Positions 51,690 through 60,105 of a stretch of DNA of 64,000 nt are shown one piece after another. The stretch spans positions 4,066,001 through 4,130,000 of the forward strand of contig NZ_CP035088.1 in assembly GCF_004786035.1 (NCBI RefSeq), in the 5' to 3' direction. The notes under the pieces were generated by a model. The model made no database searches and had not been told where the DNA came from. It worked only from the letters and a program-made list of their open reading frames with translations. The translations under genes and the position numbers were made by a program. The stretch comes from Pseudomonas viciae (GTDB lineage Bacteria > Pseudomonadota > Gammaproteobacteria > Pseudomonadales > Pseudomonadaceae). The stretch's first letter is position 1. Every line of letters starts with the position of its first letter.

Positions 51690-52489
51690 ATCGCCTCCCG
51701 CACAGCCAACGGCTGGCTTCGGCTCGTCTGCGGTACGCATAACGGATCACCGGAATAAGGGTCGGTGATAATGTGCGCATCCAGATCAAACACCGCCTTG
51801 AGATTTTCCCGAGTGAATACCTTGGCGGGCGCACCCTGGGCGAGCAAGCGCCCTTCGCGCATCATCACCAGGTGGTCGGCATAACGCGCGGCCTGGTTCA
51901 AGTCGTGCAGTACCGCCACGATGGTTTTGCCTTGCTCACGCAGATCAACCAGCAACTCAAGCAGCGTGATCTGATGCGCAATATCGAGAAAGGTCGTTGG
52001 CTCATCCAGCAGAATCACTGGCGTATCCTGGGCCAGGGTCATGGCAATCCAGCAACGTTGCAACTGTCCACCCGACAGGGTTGCCAATGAACGATCAAGC
52101 AGGGAACTGATGCCGGCCAGGTCAATGGCGCGGTCAATGGCCTGTTGATCCTGTTCGGACCATTGGCGCCACCAGCTCTGCCAGGGAAAACGCCCCTGCA
52201 TCACGAGCTCACGCACACTCATCCCGGCGGGCGATGTGGTGCGCTGAGGCAGTAGCGCCATCTGTTGCGCCAGCGCCCGACGCGAATGCTGCCCCAACGG
52301 CTTTCCCGCCAACTGCACGCTGCCAGCGCTCGGCCGCAACATATGCGCAAGCACATTCAGCAAAGTGGTCTTGCCGCAACCATTGGCCCCGATCAACGCC
52401 GTGAAACACCCTTCAGGAATATCCAGGCTGACACCGTTGAGAATCTGCTGTTCGCCATAGCTCAGCCGCACATCGGTGGCTTTCAGCAT
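51686..52489 (-). CDS. ABC transporter ATPase, FecE/FepC type
   Basis: From the ATG at 52489 (GGAGGGAC upstream) the protein is 267 residues; an upstream frame to 52672 runs into the promoter. Walker A is GANGCGKTTLLN, the signature is TLSGGQLQRCW, Walker B is VILLDEPTTFLD and the H-loop is AVLHDLNQAARYAD. The Q-loop segment ALLPQRTTSPAGMSV and HDLNQA are typical of FecE/FepC/FhuC ATPases. It energises uptake of the ferric siderophore by the two downstream permeases. It is the first gene of the importer operon and divergent from the TonB receptor, with a Fur-box-like site between. Confidence 0.93.
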   Translation of the reverse strand: MLKATDVRLSYGEQQILNGVSLDIPEGCFTALIGANGCGKTTLLNVLAHMLRPSAGSVQLAGKPLGQHSRRALAQQMALLPQRTTSPAGMSVRELVMQGRFPWQSWWRQWSEQDQQAIDRAIDLAGISSLLDRSLATLSGGQLQRCWIAMTLAQDTPVILLDEPTTFLDIAHQITLLELLVDLREQGKTIVAVLHDLNQAARYADHLVMMREGRLLAQGAPAKVFTRENLKAVFDLDAHIITDPYSGDPLCVPQTSRSQPLAVREAM

Positions 52490-52654
52490 GACCGTCCCTC
52501 CACGCCCAAAAGGCCTGATCGAATGATTCGTCGAGCAACGCCCCCGCGATATTTTTTCGTCCGGTAACACCGTAGGGAGTCGGCCGAGGGGGGCATTAAG
52601 TGGCCGACAGGATATGTCGAAAATAAAATAATTGCCTACAAGACTGACAACACT

Positions 52655-52673
52655 AATGCAAACCCTTATCATT
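52655..52673. promoter_or_regulatory. Fur-box-like sequence between importer and receptor genes
   Basis: AATGCAAACCCTTATCATT has palindromic AATG/CATT ends and the TTATCATT half-site of Fur boxes; the left half is degenerate. It lies in the 292-bp divergent gap, 109 bases before the receptor ATG, and could repress both directions. Confidence is lower than for the other two Fur-box-like sites. Confidence 0.5.
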
Positions 52674-52781
52674 TACAGCTAACATGTGGCCAGTAGACAC
52701 CAACCCTGATGGTCTATTGATCGAACTGAATCAGGGCATAAGGCCCCCCAAAGCCAAAATGTAAACTCAAGGATTCCCTCG

Positions 52782-54998
52782 ATGCTCGGAACAAAAACAA
52801 CAGTTGGCACCGGAAAACGTTACGTCGCGCGTCACCCAGCGTTTCACCTGAGCACCCTTGCACTGGCTTTGGGGAGCATCTTTTCAGCCCAGGCGATCGC
52901 CGCGCAGGATGACACCCCCGACAAGGGCGCCGCCGTTCAACTCGGCGAAATCAACATCAACGCCGCCCCCCTGGAGAACCCGACTGGCCCGGTCAACGGC
53001 AAAGTCGCCTTGCGTAACACCAGCGCCACCAAAACCAACGCGGCCATTACCGAAACGCCGCAGTCGTTGTCCGTGGTGACCGCCGATGAAATGCGCGATC
53101 GCAAGTCCGACACCCTGGCCGACACCCTGAGCTACACCCCGGGTTTCACCAGCCAGCCAAGCAGCTTCAACCGGACTTCCGATCGGTTCCGCATTCGTGG
53201 CTTCGACGTAGAGTCCGCCACCGGCGGCTCGCTACGCGATGGCATGCGCCTGCAAAACAACTCCTACGATGGCGTCCAGGAACCCTTCGGCCTGGAACGC
53301 GTGGAAGTGATCCGCGGCGCGGCGTCGGTACTGTACGGGCAACTGTCCCCAGGTGGATTTGTCAACGGCGTCAGCAAGCGCCCCACCGAAACACCGCTGC
53401 ATGAATTGGGCCTGCAATACGGCAATCATGATCGCAAGCAACTGACAGCCGACTTCAGCGGCCCCCTCGGCGACAGCGAGACCCTCAGCTATCGCCTGAC
53501 CATGCTTCAGCGCGACAGTGATACCCAGCAGGACTACGTCAACGACGACAAGACCTACATCGCCCCGGCCCTGACCTGGCGCCCGAACGATGACACCTCG
53601 CTGACACTGTTGTCTTTCTATCAAAAAAGTGACACACGCTTCTCCGCCCCCCTGCCCTACCAACTCGTCAAGGGTGTCGGCAACGGACCGTTCACCATCG
53701 GCCGCCACGATTTCATCGGTGAGCCTGACTACGACGATATGAATGGCGAAATGTCCGCCATTGGCTACGAGTTCGAACACCGTTTCGACGAGCACACCCG
53801 TATCAGCAACAAACTGCGTTACTACGAAGCGGATGTGAAATGGAAATACCTGCAGGCCCAGACGAGTGCGGCGGCCATCAACAGCGCGGCCACTACGGGC
53901 ATCCTGCGTCGTCAGTACAGCGATCGCCATGAGCGTTCCAGGGCCCTGGCCAGCGACACCAATATCGAGACACGCTGGAACATCGGCGGCATTGAAAATA
54001 CCTTCTTGGTGGGCGCCGACACCTACGATGCCTCGTACGACTCGCATAACTTCCGGGCCAATGCGCCTTCTATCAATATCGGTGACTACAACTACGGGCA
54101 ACCGGTAGTGGTGGACAAGAGACAAAGTCGTGATCGTGGCTCAGAGATTGATACCCTGCAGACAGGCATCTACCTGCAAGACCAGATCAAGTTCGACGAC
54201 CATTGGTTGCTGTTGCTCGGCGGTCGACACGACTGGGCCGACCAGGATCAAAGAGCTTTCGCCACTGGCCAGAAGCTCGACCAGAGCAACGAAGCCACCA
54301 CCTGGCGTGCCGGCCTTGTTTATCAGGCAGATAACGGCCTGGCCCCGTACATCAGCTACAGCGAATCGTTCTTCCCGGTTGCGGTGGCCGAGGCACCTGG
54401 CCAGAAATTCGATCCCACCGAAGGCAAGCAGTACGAAATCGGCATCCGCTACCAGCCCCCTGGCAGCAACACGTTGTTGAGCGCAGCGGTTTATGAGCTG
54501 ACGCAAGAAAACGTAGTGAAGCGCGACCTGGCGGGCCTAAATCCCCAGCAGATTGGCGAACAGCGCTCCCGCGGACTGGAACTGGAAGCCAAGACAGAGG
54601 TGACGCCTCAACTGAGTGTCATTGCGACCTACGCCTACACCGATGCCCGCATTACCAAAAGCGTGATCCAGAGCGAAGTAGGCCAGCGCAGCGAAGATAC
54701 CCCCTACCACCAGGCCGCCGTATGGGCTGACTACAACTTCGCCCTGCTCGGCTTGCCGCAGTTGAAGATCGGTGGCGGTGCTCGCTATAAGGGAACGACC
54801 CAGGCCTCGGGTATCGACTCGCAGATGCCGGCCTATACCCTGTTCGATGCCATGGCCAGCTACCAGATCGACAAGAACTGGGACATCGCCCTCAACGCGA
54901 ACAATGTGACGAACAAAAAGTACACCTACTGTGAGTTTGCCATCTGCCGCTACGGCGACGAGCGCGAGTTGGTGACGTCCGTTAACTTCAGGTGGTAA
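52782..54998 (+). CDS. TonB-dependent ferric-siderophore receptor
   Basis: The 738-residue outer-membrane protein begins with a signal peptide (LSTLALALGSIFSAQAIAA). A plug domain follows (NAAITETPQSLSVVTADEMRD, RFRIRGFDV, GLERVEVIRGAASVLYGQLSPGG), then a long beta-barrel ending YGDERELVTSVNFRW with a C-terminal aromatic residue. This is the FhuA/FoxA-like siderophore type. There is no N-terminal signalling (STN) domain, and no sigma/anti-sigma pair is nearby, so its control is probably Fur only. Its position beside the importer and NRPS genes makes the locus's own ferric siderophore the expected ligand. Confidence 0.93.
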   Translation: MLGTKTTVGTGKRYVARHPAFHLSTLALALGSIFSAQAIAAQDDTPDKGAAVQLGEININAAPLENPTGPVNGKVALRNTSATKTNAAITETPQSLSVVTADEMRDRKSDTLADTLSYTPGFTSQPSSFNRTSDRFRIRGFDVESATGGSLRDGMRLQNNSYDGVQEPFGLERVEVIRGAASVLYGQLSPGGFVNGVSKRPTETPLHELGLQYGNHDRKQLTADFSGPLGDSETLSYRLTMLQRDSDTQQDYVNDDKTYIAPALTWRPNDDTSLTLLSFYQKSDTRFSAPLPYQLVKGVGNGPFTIGRHDFIGEPDYDDMNGEMSAIGYEFEHRFDEHTRISNKLRYYEADVKWKYLQAQTSAAAINSAATTGILRRQYSDRHERSRALASDTNIETRWNIGGIENTFLVGADTYDASYDSHNFRANAPSINIGDYNYGQPVVVDKRQSRDRGSEIDTLQTGIYLQDQIKFDDHWLLLLGGRHDWADQDQRAFATGQKLDQSNEATTWRAGLVYQADNGLAPYISYSESFFPVAVAEAPGQKFDPTEGKQYEIGIRYQPPGSNTLLSAAVYELTQENVVKRDLAGLNPQQIGEQRSRGLELEAKTEVTPQLSVIATYAYTDARITKSVIQSEVGQRSEDTPYHQAAVWADYNFALLGLPQLKIGGGARYKGTTQASGIDSQMPAYTLFDAMASYQIDKNWDIALNANNVTNKKYTYCEFAICRYGDERELVTSVNFRW

Positions 54999-55003
54999 GC
55001 ATG

Positions 55004-55036
55004 GGCTCGGTCGGCACTCCAGGTGCCGACCGAGCC
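55004..55036 (+). terminator. Perfect hairpin after the TonB receptor gene
   Basis: GGCTCGGTCGGCA (55004-55016) pairs perfectly with TGCCGACCGAGCC (55024-55036) across a 7-base loop, starting 6 bases after the receptor stop. TTGC follows rather than a long T-run. It also lies downstream of the convergent GGDEF/EAL gene and may serve both. Confidence 0.75.
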
Positions 55037-55089
55037 TTGCAACTGTGCTGAACATCGAAACCCTACGCCGAACTGAATATGGCGAGCCC

Positions 55090-58000
55090 TCAATGCCTGG
55101 GCATTGGATTATTCGGGCGCTCTACATCACGTTGCCTGACCGATTCAGGGCTCACAATGCGGCTCGGTTGAAGCAACCGAGGCGTACACAACAACAGACT
55201 GATCTCCTGCGCACTGACCGCTTTGCTGAAGAAGTAACCCTGTATTTCATCGCAGCCGTTTTCACGCAGGAAGCTCAGTTGTTCTTCGGTTTCAACACCT
55301 TCGGCAATGACCTTGAGGTTCAGTTTATGCCCCAACGAAATCACCGCGGTGGCGATGGCTTTGTCGTTCTCGTTGTCGGGCAGATCGCGCACGAAAGACT
55401 GGTCGATCTTGAGTCTGGCGATCGGGAAACTTTTCAATGCCGCAAGGCTCGAGTAGCCGGTGCCGAAGTCGTCGATCGAGAGACGGATCCCCATCGATTG
55501 CAGCTCCTTCATTTTGCTGACGGCTTGCTGAAGGTCTTGCATGATCAGGCTTTCGGTCAGCTCCAGCTCAAGGTACATCGGGTCCAGTCCGGTTTCTTGC
55601 AAGGCATGCATCACTCGGTCGACCAGGTCCCTTTCAATGAACTGGCGGGCTGAAATATTCACCGACATGGTAATCGGCGGCCAGCCTGCGTCCTGCCAGT
55701 CCTTGTTCTGTCTGCACGCGGTATGGATCACCCAGTCGCCGATGGGCACGATCAACCCGGTCTCTTCGGCCTGCGGAATGAATTTGATGGGAGACACCAT
55801 GCCAAGCTCCGGGTGCTGCCAGCGGATCAGTGCCTCTACGCCAACAATCTGACCTGACTGCAAATCCACCTGCGGTTGGTACAACAGCAGGAACTCGTCA
55901 TGGTTGAGTGCGTTTCGAAGCCCGTCTTGCAGGGCGAGCTTGCCCTGGACCTTGTTATTCATCTCGCTCGTGTAGAACTGGTAACTGTTGCGCCCCAACT
56001 CCTTGGCCCGGTACATGGCGGCGTCCGCGTTGCTGAGTAACGTGTCGGGATCGCTGCCATCAGCAGGATAGGCAGCCACCCCCATGCTGCAGGTGACGTG
56101 GAGTGTATGTCCGCTGAGCTGAATCGGTCGCAGGATGGCTTCCTGGATTTTGCGCAAGGCTGGCGTCACACCGTCGAGGTCCGAGGGCTGGTCGAACAGG
56201 ACGATCACAAACTCGTCGCCCCCCAATCGCACGACGGTGTCGGTGCGGCGTACACACTCCTGCATGCGCTGGGCGACGGTTTTCAGCAGTTCATCTCCAG
56301 CACTGTGTCCAAGGCTGTCATTCACCAGTTTGAATTTGTCCAGGTCAAGAAACACCACCGTCACCAGGCGGTTGTAGCGCTGGGCATAGAGTATTGCCTG
56401 CTTGAGACGGTCTTCGAGCAGGGTGCGATTGGGCAGACCGGTCAGTGCATCGTGGTCGCCCATATAGCGAATGCGTTTTTCAGTCAGTTGGCGTTCTATC
56501 GCGATGCCGGCAAGCGGTGTCGCCATGTCGATCAGTCGCTTCTCGATCGAGCTCGGGCTGCGTACGGTGCTGGAATACAAGGCAAACGTTCCCAATACCT
56601 TTCGCTCATGGGACAGAATCGGCGTCGACCAGCAGGAACGAAACCCATAGAGCGCAGCGAGCGAACGGTAGTCCTCCCACAGCGGATCCAGTTCGATATC
56701 GGTGACGATGACCGCTTCTCGTCGATACACCGCGGTGCCGCATGAGCCGACGTTCGGACCAATCGCAACCCCGTCAATGACCTGGTTATAGGCTTTCGGC
56801 AAACTGGGGGCAGCCCCGTGCAGCAGATGCGTGCCCTCCTCATCCAGCACCAGGATGGACACCATCATTCCTTCCAGTTGGGACTCGACCAAGTGAGCCA
56901 GGCTGTCGAGGACTTCTGCAAGCTCGGTGCTCCTGGCGATCAACTCCAGGACATGGCCTTGTCCGGCCCGGATGATTGCCTCTTGCTCCAATCGGCTGTT
57001 TTGCAGGGCGAGCCGCTCTGTGGCGATACTCAGTTGGACGGTTCTTTTTTCCAGCTGAACGCGGTCTTTGAGGAATTGATTCACCGCACGAGCCATGTTG
57101 CCGATCTCGTCCTTCCCATGTTCGGCCATCATCACATGCTTTTTGTCAGTGTGTTCCTGACGCAATTGCCGGCTTATCTCATTCAGGCGCACGAGCACAT
57201 GATGGCCCATGAAGACCCGGGTCACGAACCAGGCGAACACCAGGCTGGCGCCCAACATGATCAGCACCCATTGCTGGCTACGATTTGAGGCCTCGACCAG
57301 GCGTTGCACGGCTTCGCGATAGTCTTTGGTGTAAGCATTGGATTGCGCACGGGCCACCGCGACCAGAACCCCGGCCTCATTCTGCAGTTTCTCATTGAAG
57401 CGCCGTATGACGTTGTACTGTTCGATGAGCGTCAGGCGCAGAGAGAAGAGATCGGGCATTTCCCTATCGGCGTCGGGTAACGTGCCTGCGGTGCGTGACA
57501 GACGCTCATATCGGATCCGAAGCCGTTGCACCGCATCACTGTCAACAGCCTGCGGCAGATCGAAAAGCAACACCGCCAGTTCCAGGCTGGCCCGGGTCTG
57601 GGTCGCGGTCAGGCGAGCGGTGTAATCCTTCAGGGTTTGCTCGAAGGTCACCTCGGTTTGCAGCAGACTGTCGCGCAGTTGCGCAACGATGTTAGCGGTA
57701 TTGCGGAACATCTGACTCGACTGATGCATGTCGAGTATTGCGACGCCACTGTTCGCGGCGGTCAGCTGCTGCACCAGCTGATCAAGGGCCGCAAGCTGTT
57801 TGACGGTCGCCGCATAGCTTGAACGCAGCGTGTCGGGAGAGCGGGTTGTGAGCAGTTGATCGGTCTGGCGTTCGATCAGCAACGTACGCTGCAGCATGTC
57901 TTGCCCATCTTGCATGCGGACCAGTCGCTCATCCGTCAATTGGCGGGTGGCGCTGTTTGAGGTGCGCAACGCATAGACTGCAGTTGCCCCTCCCGCCAGG

Positions 58001-58107
58001 ATTAGCAGCGCGAGCGTCAGAAACGCCAGTGTGAACTGTGCGCGTAGCGATTGCGGCAATAGCCGGCGTCCGAGCCGGGAAGTAAAGTCCAATATCAGGG
58101 ATTCCAT
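55090..58107 (-). CDS. Membrane GAF-GGDEF-EAL protein (c-di-GMP turnover)
   Basis: This 1005-residue protein has a membrane helix near residues 23-45, a periplasmic region of about 235 residues, a second helix near 283-303, a HAMP linker and a GAF domain at about 400-550. A GGDEF domain at about 565-725 and an EAL domain at about 735-985 follow. The cyclase motif is intact (RLGGDEF near 627) with an inhibitory RxxD site five residues before it (RRTD). The phosphodiesterase motifs are also intact (VEALIRW, DDFGTGYSS, EGVET). It could make or degrade c-di-GMP depending on input. Its start overlaps the preceding periplasmic binding-protein gene by 13 bases, so that protein may be its sensor partner. 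Confidence 0.93.
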   Translation of the reverse strand: MESLILDFTSRLGRRLLPQSLRAQFTLAFLTLALLILAGGATAVYALRTSNSATRQLTDERLVRMQDGQDMLQRTLLIERQTDQLLTTRSPDTLRSSYAATVKQLAALDQLVQQLTAANSGVAILDMHQSSQMFRNTANIVAQLRDSLLQTEVTFEQTLKDYTARLTATQTRASLELAVLLFDLPQAVDSDAVQRLRIRYERLSRTAGTLPDADREMPDLFSLRLTLIEQYNVIRRFNEKLQNEAGVLVAVARAQSNAYTKDYREAVQRLVEASNRSQQWVLIMLGASLVFAWFVTRVFMGHHVLVRLNEISRQLRQEHTDKKHVMMAEHGKDEIGNMARAVNQFLKDRVQLEKRTVQLSIATERLALQNSRLEQEAIIRAGQGHVLELIARSTELAEVLDSLAHLVESQLEGMMVSILVLDEEGTHLLHGAAPSLPKAYNQVIDGVAIGPNVGSCGTAVYRREAVIVTDIELDPLWEDYRSLAALYGFRSCWSTPILSHERKVLGTFALYSSTVRSPSSIEKRLIDMATPLAGIAIERQLTEKRIRYMGDHDALTGLPNRTLLEDRLKQAILYAQRYNRLVTVVFLDLDKFKLVNDSLGHSAGDELLKTVAQRMQECVRRTDTVVRLGGDEFVIVLFDQPSDLDGVTPALRKIQEAILRPIQLSGHTLHVTCSMGVAAYPADGSDPDTLLSNADAAMYRAKELGRNSYQFYTSEMNNKVQGKLALQDGLRNALNHDEFLLLYQPQVDLQSGQIVGVEALIRWQHPELGMVSPIKFIPQAEETGLIVPIGDWVIHTACRQNKDWQDAGWPPITMSVNISARQFIERDLVDRVMHALQETGLDPMYLELELTESLIMQDLQQAVSKMKELQSMGIRLSIDDFGTGYSSLAALKSFPIARLKIDQSFVRDLPDNENDKAIATAVISLGHKLNLKVIAEGVETEEQLSFLRENGCDEIQGYFFSKAVSAQEISLLLCTPRLLQPSRIVSPESVRQRDVERPNNPMPRH

Positions 58108-59297
58108 TGGTAACGATAGATTTCTCGATAACCATTGTCAGGGTCGTACAGGAGTTTTTTCCCGCCGTCGAAGGCAATATTGTCGACATTGACCAGGTGA
58201 ATCGGTGCTACGAAACCGCTCACTGGCTGACCCGCCAACAGCCGGTTCAATTCATCAATCACCTGCCAGCCATGCAGGTTGAGCGGCTCGGCCACAGTGA
58301 CCGTCTGGTAGGTTTTGGCCTGTATGCGCAAGAAAGCCGAAGAGCTGCCATCACCGGCAGACAACAGACTGATGCCGTCGCTGGGTATTGCGGCCTTGGT
58401 CAAGGAGGCAATCGCGTGGTCAAAATAGATATCGTTGATCGCCAGCGTGTGGGTCCAGCGCTTGCCATAGCGCTGAAGCAGCTCCGTGGTGATCGCCGGC
58501 ATCTTCTGGGCACTTTCGGAAATCGCGACATCGCGCACTTCCAGCACCGTACACTCCCGACAGGCGCGAATGACGCTTTCCATGGCTTTGGCTTTCGCCA
58601 TGGCGATGGCGTACTTGGAGTCGGTCAGGATGACAACGCCGGCGTGTCCGTTTGACTGTGCCACTGCCGCCATGGCCGTGAGGCGAGCCACTTCGAGTGG
58701 GTCGGTCGAGACGTTCATGGCCACCGGCGTGCCGTCAATCGGCCCGGGGCGTGCCCCGGCGTGCCAACCCACCACCGGTATCCCCTTGTCGGCGAAGAGA
58801 GCCAACTCTGCCTTGTTCTCCAGGGCGTCGGCGCCACACAGAATGAGGCCGTCGGGGTTCGCCGCCAGGGCATCGGCAAAGGCCTTTGCGCGCCCGGCCT
58901 GTGTTCCAGCGCCATCGAAGACCCTCAGCGTCCACCCCATCGCCTTGACTGCCTCGCGAGCGCCCTGGGCGACACCGACAATGCCTCCATTACGCAAATC
59001 TTCAGCGACAATGGCGATGCTCTTGCCCCGCAGGGCCTTCGGGCCGGATTCCGGGCCGCTCCAGCGAACGGCTTGGAGGGAGGCCCCGGCAACGATTTCC
59101 TGCGCTTGAGTCACCGTCACGGCGGCGTTTTCGTCAGCCGCTGCGGTTGGCAGGTTCTGCCCGTGGCCGGGAGCCGCCGTGAAAAAACAGAAAACCGTAA
59201 CTGAAGCCATCCAGAGTAGCCTGGGCCTGCTCAGACAATTTCGATCACCGCATGTAATGCCGGGTCTGGAACCGATGGCGCGATCATAATCTGACAT
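58095..59297 (-). CDS. Periplasmic sugar-type binding protein coupled to the GGDEF/EAL gene
   Basis: The 400-residue protein starts at 59297 with AAGGGAC upstream and has a signal segment (LLWMASVTVFCFFTAAPGHG). The body is a type 1 periplasmic-binding fold (Peripla_BP_4-like): GKSIAIVAEDLRNGGIVGVAQGAREAVKAMGW, PDGLILCGADALENKAELALFADKGIPVVGWHAG and LAINDIYFDHAIASLTKAAIP, as in ribose- or xylose-binding proteins. No ABC permease or ATPase is present. Instead, its 3' end overlaps the GGDEF/EAL gene. I infer a ligand-sensing role for c-di-GMP control rather than transport. The ligand is unknown. Confidence 0.85.
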   Translation of the reverse strand: MSDYDRAIGSRPGITCGDRNCLSRPRLLWMASVTVFCFFTAAPGHGQNLPTAAADENAAVTVTQAQEIVAGASLQAVRWSGPESGPKALRGKSIAIVAEDLRNGGIVGVAQGAREAVKAMGWTLRVFDGAGTQAGRAKAFADALAANPDGLILCGADALENKAELALFADKGIPVVGWHAGARPGPIDGTPVAMNVSTDPLEVARLTAMAAVAQSNGHAGVVILTDSKYAIAMAKAKAMESVIRACRECTVLEVRDVAISESAQKMPAITTELLQRYGKRWTHTLAINDIYFDHAIASLTKAAIPSDGISLLSAGDGSSSAFLRIQAKTYQTVTVAEPLNLHGWQVIDELNRLLAGQPVSGFVAPIHLVNVDNIAFDGGKKLLYDPDNGYREIYRYQWNP

Positions 59298-59614
59298 GAC
59301 GTCCCTTTTTTATAAGAGTGTGTTCACTGCCCGAAAGAATAGTCGGTTCTGCTGTCCTCAGGTCTTTTTTGAATGAAGCCATTTCAAAGAGGCGTGGTGC
59401 CTGGCCGGTGATCAAGGTCACCCAGGGCAATGCGCAGCAATGGTTGCAGTTGGCGCCGTAGCAAGGAAATACCGATGCTTTTGCCCTGCGGCCGCAAGAC
59501 GTCATGTGCATTCCCTGTCAATTTAGCGACAAGGCTTACGTGCGCGGTTCAGCGCGCGGCGTCAATGACCATTCCGCCGTCAGGTGTGAGGCTATAGCCC
59601 GTAATGAATATCCA
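59298..59614. other. 317-bp intergenic region, possibly with a decayed fragment
   Basis: No intact gene is visible between the binding-protein and DoxX genes. A plus-strand frame around 59396-59456 reads WPVIKVTQGNAQQWLQLAP and then meets a stop, which looks protein-like but is too short to identify. Short frames on the minus strand lack ribosome sites. The left part probably holds the promoter of the binding-protein/GGDEF unit. Confidence 0.35.
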
Positions 59615-60025
59615 TCAGTTAAGAGATGCTGAAAACACGGTAGTTGCAGGTGCGTAAGGCGACTGCACTTCACGAGCAGCGTTTTGCGTTGCGAAGGAGA
59701 CGACCAAAAAAATCAGGCCCAGGGCGGCGGGAAGTGCGTCTTTAGGCTTGCGAGCGCCCAGGTGAGCCATGCCAGACAAAATCAAGTGATAGAACATACC
59801 GGCATAGGCGAGATCGCTCAGCGCCACGTTGAAGTGCCCAAGAATGGCGAGCGGGCCGAGTATCTTGACGACGATCATGAGCGGCACCAGAAATGGAGCG
59901 GAATACCCCAAGTCTGCTTGCGCCTTTCGCACGAAATCGCCTTTGGCGATATACAAGCCTGCGGAGGCGAAATAGAGCAGCGACAGCAGCGCGGTACTGA
60001 TCCAGTAAATATATGCAGTGGTCAT
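59615..60025 (-). CDS. DoxX-like inner-membrane protein
   Basis: The 136-residue protein has four membrane segments: YWISTALLSLLYFASAGLYI, PFLVPLMIVVKILGPLAILG, LAYAGMFYHLILSGMAHLG and ALPAALGLIFLVVSFATQ. Length and layout fit the DoxX-like family. GAGAGA precedes the ATG at 60025. It is divergent from an HxlR-type regulator, a common arrangement in which the HxlR protein represses a neighbouring redox or detoxification gene. It is distinct from the DoxX gene at 6.2 kb, with little similarity visible. Function is otherwise unknown. Confidence 0.78.
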   Translation of the reverse strand: MTTAYIYWISTALLSLLYFASAGLYIAKGDFVRKAQADLGYSAPFLVPLMIVVKILGPLAILGHFNVALSDLAYAGMFYHLILSGMAHLGARKPKDALPAALGLIFLVVSFATQNAAREVQSPYAPATTVFSASLN

Positions 60026-60035
60026 ATGTTTTGAT

Positions 60036-60091
60036 CTCTCGGCATTAAGTTCAATATGCCGAGAGGATGTCGCCTAATATAACTAGCGACA
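60036..60091. promoter_or_regulatory. Two inverted repeats in the DoxX/HxlR divergent promoter
   Basis: CTCTCGGCAT (60036-60045) and ATGCCGAGAG (60056-60065) form a perfect inverted repeat with a 10-base spacer. TGTCGC (60068-60073) and GCGACA (60086-60091) form a second one with a 12-base AT-rich spacer. Both lie in the 80-bp gap between the starts and are candidate operators for the HxlR protein. Confidence 0.5.
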
Positions 60092-60105
60092 AGTAGGATG
60101 AATCA

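Noticed and set aside
16072..54998. Pyoverdine locus
   Set aside because: There is no chromophore-type first NRPS with an acyl ligase, no hydroxyornithine genes (PvdA/PvdF), no PvdS or IS-box promoter and no periplasmic maturation genes. Only the PvdE-like exporter, the MbtH-like protein and the Dab aminotransferase resemble pyoverdine genes.
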